Below, piece after piece: positions 20,643 to 30,540 of a stretch of 41,134 bases of DNA. Positions within the stretch are counted from its first letter, which is position 1; each line of letters begins with the position of its first letter. The notes beneath the pieces were generated by a model, which worked only from the letters and a program-made list of their open reading frames with translations, did not search any database and was not told the DNA's origin. The stretch covers positions 511,739 through 552,872 of the forward strand of contig BFEA01000519.1 in assembly GCA_003427395.1 (NCBI GenBank), in the 5' to 3' direction. A program made the translations under genes and the position numbers. Origin of the DNA: Chara braunii. Taxonomy: Eukaryota; Streptophyta; Charophyceae; Charales; Characeae.

Positions 20643-22017
20643 TGTTACGATCCTGGCCAATTTCAAAGTACAAATTCACGAAAGAGCACAATGCCCGGAT
20701 GCCGTCCAATTGCGAAAGAAGTGAATGAACTTGAGTGGAGAGAGGGAAAGGAGAAGAAGAAGAAGAAGAAGAAGATGAAGACGAAAGAAGAAGAAGAAAA
20801 TGAACACTAGCAAAGACAAATGAGAATCCCCCTTCTCCTCGCCAACCGAACTCCTCCTTTTCTCCCCCCCTCTTATTCAAACATAAATAATAATAATAAT
20901 GAATGCAGAACCAGAATCAATGTCTGAATCCCTCTTCTACTGCCAGCACAACTTGAGGTCCACCATAGCCATGGCCACCCTTCTCTCCTTCGTCTTCATA
21001 ATCCCGGTGGTTCTCCCACCACCACCAGGATAGAGGCCTTGCGCAGGGACCTTCAAAAAAAAAAAAAAAAAAAAAAAAAAGGCTGAGGCTATGGCGTACT
21101 ACTAGGGCCCTGCCCTGACGTGCAAAAGACAACACAAAGCAGCTATGGTTGCTTCCACTTAGGTCGCCATGCCAGACTCTTCCTTGAAGCTTCTTGGTGT
21201 AGCTCTACCACAATGGGGCCCTTCCAGATGGTGTCCACCATAGCCAGGTAAGTACCCCTGGCGCTCCCCTACCCTAGCTCCCTTCTTCCTCCTCCTCCTG
21301 CCCGAGCTCCTCCACCATAGCCAAGGTGGGGAGTTGGGTGCCCTTCCGCACACTAGCGTTGCTCCTCAAGTGTTCCAGTAGCCTGACGTCCAAACTTGCA
21401 CATCGCAAATGTGGACCACTTTGCTCCTTCCGGAGATATAGCGGCCAACTTGCTTCTTGGGCGGTGACTTCCAGGCCATGCGCCCTCCAAGCAACCAGTA
21501 CCTCTTCCCTTTCGAAGGGAAACATCATTGCAGACTTTGATATCGCCCATAGACGCCCTAGACTCAAACTACTTGGACTGGTACCCGCCTCGACCTAGCC
21601 TACAACTACTGGGCCTCTAAAAATGCCAACTTCTGTTTTCTTCTGTTCGGTCTCCAGTCCCCGACACATCTACCGCTACTTGAGTGGTACCGGCCTACCT
21701 GCTACTTCAGTGTTTTCCCTGTTGTTCTGAGTGTTGCGGGCCTCCTCCCACTACTCGAGTGTTTTCCCTGCTTCTGTTCTCAATGTACCCATAGGTAAGT
21801 ACCATCCCTATGGGGCCTCCAAAGCAAACAAGTATTGCAGGGGTCACACACACACTCAAGTCGTCAAGCACTCAGACAGGCATGCAGACCAGCAAGCACG
21901 CACACACAGACTTAGAAAACTCGGCAAAAAAGCGGGAATCTCAACAAGGCATTCATTGCAGTGGCAAAACTCGGAAATTGGTTGTGTTCTCACTCCATGT
22001 TTGGGCAGGTCCTTACA
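20643..22017 (-). mobile_element. 1375-bp Ty3/gypsy-type LTR
   Basis: The LTR runs from TGTTACGATCC (20643) to GGTCCTTACA (22017) on the plus strand, so it has TG...CA ends when read from either strand. A primer-binding site abuts the low side and a polypurine tract the high side. It is collinear with the truncated copy at 11041-12225. An A tract of about 26 residues at about 21055-21080 is absent from that copy, so it was inserted later. Open frames within are not genes. Confidence 0.8.
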
Positions 22018-22031
22018 CTACCCCCCTTCAA
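22018..22031 (-). other. Polypurine tract
   Basis: On the minus strand TTGAAGGGGGGTAG directly precedes the LTR start TGTAAGGACC. This is the expected plus-strand primer position at the 3' end of an internal region, so the LTR is the 3' LTR of the pol fragment at 22.2-24.99 kb. Confidence 0.75.
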
Positions 22032-23400
22032 GAGCGAGGTCCCTCCGAGCAACTAACTCAATCTGAGTCCCTGACAATTTGTTATGACCCTGACCAGTAT
22101 GACTTGTAATTTTGTCTATCTCGTGACCGCCATTGATTGCACGAGGGATCATATTCTCACCGTGTTTGAAGGATTTAGCATCAAGATACAGAAACAGTTT
22201 AGACGCGTAACAGATCGGGCATGTACGTAGGGGAGGAGGTATAACAATGACATGCAAAGCACCGAATGTATCTTGAGCAACTATCCAGGACTTCCCACGG
22301 ACCATAGTAGAGAGGGAGAAGTTTGTGTGACACCCCCTCTTCTTCTGAAAATTCAGACATCTTAACCCAGGCATAACTTCCCACTTCAAAGGTCGTGGGT
22401 TTGCGTTTCTTGTTAGCATGATGGATTATGGCAAGTTATCGCTTGGTCATTGGGGCAATCGCAACTTTGAGCAAGCGATCATACGTGGCGCTCTAGCCAG
22501 GTCTGCCAGTCGTCAGACCAGCTGGTTGTTCAGGGGACAAGTAGGAGATAGGGTTGCGGATTTTCCAACTGAAATGCAACCTGTTTGGCGTCATATAGGT
22601 GGAAGAGTGGATGAAGTTGTTCCACAGCCCCTTCACCACGTATAACACGCGTCTAAACTGTTTCTGTATCTTGATGCTAAATCCTTCAAACACGGTGAGA
22701 ATATGATCCCTCGTGCAATCAATGGCGGTCACAAGATAGACAAAATTACAAGTCATACTGGTCAGGGTCATAACAAACAATACCAGGTTCATTTCATGTA
22801 TCACCCGTTCGATGATCTCTACTAGATCTCAAAGAAAGAGCATTTGCGAAGCACACCTCGCATTGTCAAACCATATGAATGACAAGTAACTTCCGGTGCC
22901 GTTCCAAAAATCTCTGCAAAACTCACTACTACTGAGAATGCACGGAATCTCTTCACTATGTTTGCTTCTAATGTGTTCCATGTTTCCTGATCGGGAATGA
23001 TTAAGGCACGGAGAAGCTGCATCACAGTCTGGTTGATCTCCTGACCCAAACCATTGGCTTTGGGGTGTAGACCTGACGCCATCTCTAGTTTCATATCATA
23101 GATCTGGAAAGTGTAAGTCCTTACAATCGGCACTTATGAACCTAGCGTCTCGGTCACTCACAAAAGTTTTCGGGGGCTCATATTGCAGAATGTACTTGTC
23201 GAATTGGTCAACCACAAGGTCAGTTGGGGCGTGAGGTGGCAATGGAATCAAATTCAAAAACTTAGAAAATCGGTCAACAATCACCATCACCTGTGAATAT
23301 CCATTCTTACTTAACTTACCCATGTCCGTCAAATTGATAGAAACGAACTCTCCAAGACCATCGGAAATGGGTAGAGGTTTCAACAGCCCCATGGGGTTTT
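22032..23400 (-). pseudogene. Ty3/gypsy integrase, decayed
   Basis: Read on the minus strand: 23392-23096 carries the integrase core start (VMVIVDRFSKFLNLIPLPPH, then FVSDRDARF with the second Asp). The first catalytic position reads VSIN where family members have an Asp. 23133-22822 carries HPKANGLGQEINQ with the Glu. 22804-22493 carries HSSTYMTPNRLHF. 22384-22199 carries the SH3-like C-terminal part, GSYAWVKMSEFSEEEGVS and YYGPWEVLDS. The pieces lie in different frames with stops between them, and a 131-bp inverted duplication interrupts it. It cannot encode an active integrase. Confidence 0.8.
22078..22777. repeat. 131-bp inverted duplication inside the integrase relic
   Basis: Positions 22078-22208 and 22647-22777 are reverse complements over 131 bp with one mismatch (CTATCTCGTG versus CTATCTTGTG in the same orientation). 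The spacer of 438 bp holds the integrase C-terminal region. The near identity contrasts with the heavy decay of the surrounding pol. Confidence 0.9.
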
Positions 23401-24300
23401 GCCTCGAGGGTTTGATTTATTGGCACAATTGACCCTCAACCCCAAACTTGTACGCAAATCCTTTCATACTAGGCCAATCAAACAGTTATAGCAGGTTTTT
23501 GTTTGTCTTCACAAAACCAAGTGTCCACTCCGGCCTCGAGCCAAGTCCAAGAAGTGTGTGCAAAGAGGCTTATGGTTGGGTACACACAAGCGGTCATTCT
23601 TTCCATACCATCGGAAGACCAAACCCTCACACTCGTGGAAATTTGACTTACTGTTGGGGTCAACCTTAAGCCGCTCAAGGATTGGACTGAGATTGGATCC
23701 TTGGCAGTTTGCTCTACAAATTCCTTCTTTAATTTCTTTCGAAGGCCGTAGGAGCTTACACGGCAAGTCGTAGATTAGATGGCGAGACAATACATCAGCA
23801 ACTTGATTGTAACGACCCGTTTTTTGTTTCAATTCAAAATTAAAATATGAATGTCATGCAACAAGAAGGTCAATGTAGTGGATAGGTAGTTTGATCCTTG
23901 ATTCACTTCAAAGTCTCATGATCTGAGAAAACTTTGAAGTGGTCTCCCAAAAGATAGTGTTTCCAGTGACGTAATGCATAATGCAAAGCATAAAGCTCGC
24001 GGATGTATGTATAAGTAGCTACCTTTTCGTTGGGCATTCAATTGCTGTAGTATTTGAGCAGACGCAAGTCATCACCATCATCTTATTGCAGCAGTGCACC
24101 AATCACATATTGGCTCGCATCCATATTGACTACAAATGTAAGTTTGGCATCTGCAATGTGGAGCACAGGACGACTTACCAAATCCTCTTTCAAGGGTTGA
24201 AAGGCAGTCTCACATACTTCATCCTATGTGTACGATACATTCTTGCCTGTTAATCTAGATAGTGGGCGAGTAATGATAGAAACTTTGGGTATGAACTTTC
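23401..24300 (-). pseudogene. Ty3/gypsy RNaseH end and linker, decayed
   Basis: 23832-23509 begins KQKTGRYNQVADVLSRH, the end of the RNaseH domain (consensus N-x-V-A-D-x-L-S-R), followed by the linker before the integrase zinc finger. The upstream RNaseH body (about 23850-24300) is only recognisable in broken pieces in several frames. Short plus-strand frames here are shadows. Confidence 0.65.
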
Positions 24301-24990
24301 GATAGAGTGATTCAAGGCCAAAAAAAAACGAAGTTCATATATATTCACCGGTTGACGCCAGTTGCGTACGACCTCAACCTTGGTTGCCTCAGGCTAAAGG
24401 CCTACAACAGACAATCGATGTCCAATATAGATGACGTTGTACCTCCCAAATTAGATTTCTCCAAGTTGAGATGAGGCTGCGTTTTTTTTAGAATGTTGAT
24501 CACCTCCTCAAGATGTCACAATTATTCCTCCGTCGATTTGCCGAAGATCAAAATGCCATCAAGACAAGCAACAAGAAATTGACCAATCTGTTCCCAAAGC
24601 ACTTTATCCATGATACTTTCAAAGGTGGTCGGTACATTCGTGTGACCGAAGGGCAAAAGGGTGAATTTGTAGAACCCATCGCAAGTCTTGAATGCAGTCT
24701 TGTGCTGGTCCGCAGGATTGACCTCAATCCGGTGGGAACCAAAATTCAGATAGATCTTGGAGAAGACCTTGCACCGCCCACCTGCAACATCAAGCAAGTC
24801 ATTGATGTGTGGCAATGAATAAACATTTTTTATTGTGATGCGGTTTAGACCACGGTATGACTAATCGAAGTTTGCCTCCGTTCTTTAGGACAAACAAAAC
24901 AGATGCACCGAATTCACATTCGCTAGGTGGCTGCATTGTGGTAAGACTTGCCGGAGTAGGGATGAGAAGGTTTTATGTGGGACATCTGCA
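24301..24990 (-). pseudogene. Ty3/gypsy reverse transcriptase, decayed
   Basis: Minus frames read EFGASVLFVLKNGGKLRLVI (about 24930-24870), then PHINDLLDVAGG, FSKIYLNFGSHRIEV and FTLLPFGHTNVPTTFESIMD (24815-24600). The catalytic loop reads CLDGILIF, so the second Asp of YxDD is lost. No gag or protease lies upstream: coding similarity stops near 24990. Confidence 0.75.
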
Positions 24991-25440
24991 ACTAGTGCCT
25001 AGAGGATGGATGATCAGACCTACAACTATGACGCTGATTGGTGGCTTGACTGGTATCTTCCGTAGTCCTGAGTTCCGGGAGCCTACGAATAGACACGGTG
25101 TGAGGAAACCCGGGGAGGGGTCGCCTACCGTTCGCTGAAGCCAGGGGCAACAGCGCCTGTCACTCGTTGCGCCCGCTTCCGAGGTCCTCAGCGACCAGCA
25201 GGGTTCTTTTTGTGATCCGCCTGTCACAATGTCCGCTCATTGATGAGCTTTGTATCATGATAAGGGCATGGGAAAACAACTAATTATTTCTCTCAATTAA
25301 AGTATTCCTTATTTTCAGGCAGGCTCCTAATCCAGGTTTGGAATGATTCAAAGGGGTTTAACTGTTTCGCCTTAGCACGGATACTTGCAAAAAAAAGAAA
25401 TAAAATAAAATAAAATAACATTAAAAAAAGGTATATAAAA
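24991..25440. other. No recognisable gene
   Basis: About 450 bp that begins where the gypsy coding similarity ends. It includes an A-rich AAATAAAAT run near 25400. Nothing further is supportable. Confidence 0.5.
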
Positions 25441-25449
25441 AAAATAAAT

Positions 25450-25690
25450 GCGTGCAGCTCACTCCCTCAACCTTTGTGAGCACAGACTTTCTCCCTCTCA
25501 TCCTTTGTGCGAATAGTCTCTCCCACTCTCAAGCNTCGTGAGCACAGACTCTCTCTCTCTCTCTGCTGCCCTGTCACTCTTCGTCTCTCTCTCTCATTCG
25601 GCTGCGCTGTCACTCTCCCTCTCTCTCTCTCATTAAGGTCCGCTGTCACTCTCCCNCGCTCTTTCATTTTGCGTGCAATTTCTTACCCCT
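25450..25690 (+). repeat. CT-rich minisatellite
   Basis: Units built of a CTCTCTCTCT tract plus GTGAGCACAGACT or GCTGTCACTCT recur at about 40-50 bp spacing. Single Ns mark uncertain bases within the array. Confidence 0.7.
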
Positions 25691-25739
25691 TACCTTTGTC
25701 TGAACAGCANCAGGAAATGAAAACGAGTGGTTTCCGCCG

Positions 25740-26542
25740 GTAGCGGGGATACTTGATTGCCCGCTCAGCAAACTGGACGGTCACATTGTCAGTGGGATTG
25801 CTTGATTGCAGTCTTGATCAGCTATTCATCATAAGTGGCCGAACCCACCAACAGTACGATCGATCAATTATCTGATAATTAGAGATTCACCAGTCACCAA
25901 TCCGGCCCTGTCAGCGCTGGGGAAAACAGTTGGCTGGTCAGCGAATATAGTAAATAACCAGTCCCGACAGCTGTGGGAAACTCGATTGGCTGATCAGCGA
26001 ATGTGGTAAGGTAACTGGTTCCAATGCCAACGGGAAACTTTAACTGATCCCGATGGCAGTGGGGCAATTCTCCCCATACTCTCTCATATGTGTGAGTTGT
26101 TACATTAAACTAATCAACTACGATCGGTCGTGTATCTGCACAACCCTGACGGCCAGATCAAAACTCGAAGTTCCAGTGTTCCGAACCAGAAGCTTCAGCA
26201 AATCAGCCCTCAATTTTCTCCATGTATGTAGGTAGCTGAAACGGGCAGTAGCTCTAGCGGGCATATTAATGCCCAATATTCAGAATGGGCTCAAGTAGTG
26301 GTGGCAGCAGGCAGATCAGCCCCTCAGTTCTCTCCATGTGAACGGGATGATGGAATGGCTGATCACCGCTTGATTTCCCCCATGTATGCGGATAGCTCTA
26401 GCGGGCAGTAGTAGTGGCAGCGGGCAGATCAGCCCTCAGTTCTCTCTTCGTCAACAGTCCACAGGATGATAGAACGGGCTAATCAGCGGGCAGATTAATG
26501 TCCAATATTCAGAATGTGCTCAAGTAGTAGGAACAACGGGCA
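25740..26542 (+). repeat. Imperfect long repeats ending at the assembly gap
   Basis: AGATCAGCCCTCAGTTCTCT-like blocks recur at about 26200, 26315 and 26430. AATGCCCAATATTCAGAATG (about 26271) recurs near 26499, followed both times by a CTCAAGTAGT segment. A looser set of GGCTGATCAGCGAATGTGG-like units lies at about 25920-26060. Repetition here probably caused the following gap. Confidence 0.65.
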
Positions 26543-27432
26543 NNNNNNNNNNNNNNNNNNNNNNNNNNNNNNNNNNNNNNNNNNNNNNNNNNNNNNNNNN
26601 NNNNNNNNNNNNNNNNNNNNNNNNNNNNNNNNNNNNNNNNNNNNNNNNNNNNNNNNNNNNNNNNNNNNNNNNNNNNNNNNNNNNNNNNNNNNNNNNNNNN
26701 NNNNNNNNNNNNNNNNNNNNNNNNNNNNNNNNNNNNNNNNNNNNNNNNNNNNNNNNNNNNNNNNNNNNNNNNNNNNNNNNNNNNNNNNNNNNNNNNNNNN
26801 NNNNNNNNNNNNNNNNNNNNNNNNNNNNNNNNNNNNNNNNNNNNNNNNNNNNNNNNNNNNNNNNNNNNNNNNNNNNNNNNNNNNNNNNNNNNNNNNNNNN
26901 NNNNNNNNNNNNNNNNNNNNNNNNNNNNNNNNNNNNNNNNNNNNNNNNNNNNNNNNNNNNNNNNNNNNNNNNNNNNNNNNNNNNNNNNNNNNNNNNNNNN
27001 NNNNNNNNNNNNNNNNNNNNNNNNNNNNNNNNNNNNNNNNNNNNNNNNNNNNNNNNNNNNNNNNNNNNNNNNNNNNNNNNNNNNNNNNNNNNNNNNNNNN
27101 NNNNNNNNNNNNNNNNNNNNNNNNNNNNNNNNNNNNNNNNNNNNNNNNNNNNNNNNNNNNNNNNNNNNNNNNNNNNNNNNNNNNNNNNNNNNNNNNNNNN
27201 NNNNNNNNNNNNNNNNNNNNNNNNNNNNNNNNNNNNNNNNNNNNNNNNNNNNNNNNNNNNNNNNNNNNNNNNNNNNNNNNNNNNNNNNNNNNNNNNNNNN
27301 NNNNNNNNNNNNNNNNNNNNNNNNNNNNNNNNNNNNNNNNNNNNNNNNNNNNNNNNNNNNNNNNNNNNNNNNNNNNNNNNNNNNNNNNNNNNNNNNNNNN
27401 NNNNNNNNNNNNNNNNNNNNNNNNNNNNNNNN
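26543..27432. other. Assembly gap (890 Ns)
   Basis: Undetermined bases only. Any frame that spans it is meaningless. Confidence 1.
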
Positions 27433-28310
27433 ATGCACATTCGACCCAGCCTCTCCATACATCTGACTCGTCCCCATCATCTTTCTCGGCAATCCCGTTC
27501 AGAAGTCAACTGACCGGACAGGGATAATGGACACCTGGCGCGCTCTCCCNGAAGCGCCCTGACCCCGTCGAGCGCCTGCTTGATTCTCCNTGATCACTCC
27601 CTNAGAACCTGCGCTCCCGTTTCCANACTGCACGTCCCCCTTCTCTCTCACTCTCCCTCTCACACGCGAGTAACCGCCTGAGCGCCGACGCGTCTCCCCC
27701 GTGCTTGCACTCGCGGGTACGCCTTGTTCGTGTCCGGCTCTCCCTTCTCTCTCGGCGTAACCGCCTGGGCGCCGATGTCTCCACCTCGAGNTCGTCTCCC
27801 ACTCTGCAACTGCTTGACGNCGGNCACACCTGGCATGCAATCCCATTCCCTTCACTGTTCTCCCCTATATCCCCTTCAGTCCCATGGTCTGACCGACCAG
27901 GGCCTTCTCGGAGTGCAAGTGTGCAGAAAGTAGTCCGCCGCGCCACGGAGGAAAAAGAAAACAGTGGTACCGGTCTCACAGGCTCGGCGTCCACAGTACC
28001 CAGGCACAAGCTTCATCCCACTGGCGTAGACAGCTCCGACGAGTTTCGCAATGGTTCCGAGCGGAGATAGTCCCCTACATCCCCCTCCTTGCCACGGGCT
28101 TTAGCGGGTCAGTGATATCTGAGCGACTAAGCACTTAGGCCCGTAGTGGCGACGGCGTCAGGGCAGGGGCCCCCCATGCAGATCCACCTGTACTGCCAGT
28201 TTCCGCACGGTACCTTGCAAAACTGCGTGGCCCTTCAGACCCTGCAGTACCAGTAATCCTCGGGTAGCAGAAGTAGTCCCTTGAGCCAAGCAAGCTGAGC
28301 CCAATCCCAC

Positions 28311-28311
<1 letters not shown>
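27433..28311. other. GC-rich stretch with a local duplication, no clear gene
   Basis: TAACCGCCTGAGCGCCGACG (about 27671) recurs as TAACCGCCTGGGCGCCGATG (about 27758), with pyrimidine-rich CTCTCC sequence before each. The overlapping frames on both strands contain Ns and are Arg/Ser-rich. I see no recognisable domain. Confidence 0.5.

Positions 28312-28344
<33 letters not shown>
28312..28344 (+). repeat. 33-A tract, probable retroposon tail
   Basis: An uninterrupted run of 33 A follows GCTGAGCCCAATCCCACC. The preceding sequence weakly resembles the GGACCCG/GAGCCCGG part of the SINE-like family, so it may end another retroposed copy. Confidence 0.6.
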
Positions 28345-28345
<1 letters not shown>

Positions 28346-28639
28346 AGCTCTGCAGCCAACCCCCCCTTAGTCTGCATATGTCTAAAGGTTAACACTTCTA
28401 TCTGTCGCTGGCCACACTACTCGTATACCGGCAGTTTGACGGTACCAAGTCCCATAGAACCGGAGCAAATGAGGCAATCCCCGACCGATCGCTGGATCAA
28501 CGCGCGTAAGTGTCCCAGGCTAGTACACACACGAAAATAGTGGTACCCCGTTGCGGTGTCCCATGGAACAAGTTGCTGCGTCACCATACCAATTCCGAAC
28601 CTTGAACTAGCCAACTAGAACTTGTCTCGACGTTATATC

Positions 28640-29280
28640 TCAGCAATCCGTACCTGTCAATGTCAAACCCAGATCACTNAGTCAGGCTCGCTGTTATTCT
28701 TACCATATCGAAGCCGAACTTGATATAACCATCNGGGGTTCCCGTGCCTCGCGCCGTGTCGATACCGACCCAGTACCAAGTCTGAAAATGATGCTGTGGC
28801 GCGTACCACGCCAATGCCGAACCAATACCGTACCTGAAACATGTCGAACACGGCAAGATGCAGCGGCGCGGTAATAGTACCGAACCTGAAGTAAACCGTC
28901 GCAATGATCCCGGACCTGAAAATAAATCACCGCAGAGGTTCCGAAATAAACTGCCATGAGGGCGTCGAACCTGAAACGAAACACCGCGATGCCACCGAAC
29001 CTGACCAAACCCGAAATCCAGTACCGGGCTGTTGTGNCATGCGGATGCCGAACCCGTACAATCGTGCCAGGATAACCTGTCCCGAACCTGATATAGAATG
29101 CCGCAACGTTTCCGGACCTGAAAACAAACTGCCGCCAAGGTTCCAAACCTGGAATAACTGTCGTAGTGGCCCTGGTCCTGAGAATAAATCACCGCAGCTG
29201 TCCCAAANCTGAAAATAAGTCACTGTAGTGAGACAGCTGTCACCGGGCCCATACCGTACCTGAAGCACGTCAGACACCGT
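28640..29280 (-). repeat. Degenerate minisatellite with CCGAACCTGA motif
   Basis: CCGAACCTGA, CCGGACCTGA or close variants occur more than a dozen times over 600 bp at irregular intervals of about 25-60 bp, often followed by AAATAAA and CACCGC. Minus frames read FxVR/FxSG repeats because of this. Units are too degenerate and their spacing too irregular for CRISPR. Confidence 0.7.
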
Positions 29281-29299
29281 AGGACGTAGCCACTCCATA

Positions 29300-30279
29300 A
29301 CAACCCTCGTATCCGTACCGAACCAAACACCATAGTCGACCCAAGGTAGCACCACCCCATGCTGTCCATGCGATTCCTGCTCTCAGAACATCTCAACTGC
29401 GGTAATGTTAGTAATCAAGCACACCAGGGAAAGCGTCGCAGGAAACCTCGACCATCGGCAGTAGTGTTAACTTGTTAAAATCCGGGGAAAATGATCAATC
29501 CGGAGTCAGAGCTGATGGCGGGTAATCGAGGCGAAATTAGGCCAATCTCCCAATAGTCATGGGTTCCCGTCCCTTTCATCGTTTTTCATCATTCTTCCCT
29601 TTCCTTAATTCTATTGTCGGGAATAGTAAATTAACTGTAAGTTCGCCAAAATTGAATTTCGAGAAAGTTTAAATAAATGGTCGAATTTCTTTTGTTTCTT
29701 TTCTCTTTTACCATTTTTAATATTTTTCTATGTTTTTAATTTCATTGTCGGGAACATAAAATAACAAGGGTATTCCCCCTTGAATTAAATGTTGTAAAAA
29801 ATAAAGAAATTAAGGGATATTATGTTTTTCCCTTCTCCGCTACTCGTCGTAATCCCTTTTCCCCATCTTTAATTATGGTACTAAAATAGACAAAAATTTG
29901 AGGCCTCATTTTGGCCCCGGTCGTATGCCGCAAAAAACGTTGTTGCGAGGTCTGTTCGCGTGATGCCTCTCGGCGGCGGGCCAATCCGGGTCTAACCCTC
30001 TGAAGGGCTGAAAATGACTGTCCGTTGATGTGCTGAGTGCGACCACCCATCTCACCATCTTTGAGGGTTACCCGTAAGGTTCAGCGCGCCCAAAATCAAG
30101 GGCGCCCTGAGCTCCCCTAATTTCCGCTGCCTAGTCTAACCAGAGTACCATCAAAACTCAGACTCGTCTTTGCACCTAAGTCCCTAAACCGTAGATTTCA
30201 GGCGGCGCACTGCTTGTGGCTGCCTGACAGTTAGCCCGGACCACTTCTCGACGCCCCCGTCGAGCCCTAACCACTTTCG
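29300..30279. other. AT-rich stretch downstream of the large gypsy pol
   Basis: ATTGTCGGGAA occurs at about 29611 and 29733 in similar T-rich contexts. On the minus strand this is where the 3' untranslated part and 3' LTR of the 30.3-39.5 kb element should lie. However, I could not find an LTR pair with the 39.5-41.1 kb side. Short minus frames (for example 30050-29820) are not recognisable. Confidence 0.4.
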
Positions 30280-30540
30280 TCAGACGAAGCGGACGAGCTT
30301 CAGGGCGATTGTTCGTAAAGGACGCCCACGTCGGCGTTCAGTTGTCTTATGTTTCAGTCTGTTTTGAGTTCTAGGGCTAAGTAGATGTTTTTTTACTTTC
30401 CTTTCCCGCCGGGTTCTCGGCCTTTGTAGGATCCTCTTTTTTTTCTGTCGTTGGCCCGAGAAGGGTGTCGTCCCGTCAGTTTGTCTAATGCGGACTCTCC
30501 GTTTGGCCCTCTTGAGCACGAATAACCATTTCTTCTTTCT
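30280..30540 (-). pseudogene. Basic C-terminal extension of pol beyond a TGA
   Basis: The pol frame closes with a TGA at 30541-30543 but stays open for another 86 codons in the same frame to a TGA at 30280. It is very rich in Lys and Arg (for example KRAKRRVRIR, KKKRILQRPRTRRERK). The preceding residues of pol are already basic. If the TGA was once Trp, pol had a nucleic-acid-binding tail here. If not, this is untranslated sequence. Confidence 0.35.

Noticed and set aside
26509-27527. Frames of over 300 residues on both strands
   Set aside because: They consist almost entirely of undetermined bases in the 890-N gap.
28640-29280. CRISPR-like spacing of CCGAACCTGA motifs
   Set aside because: Units are degenerate, spacing is irregular and the setting is a eukaryotic genome. 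It is a minisatellite.
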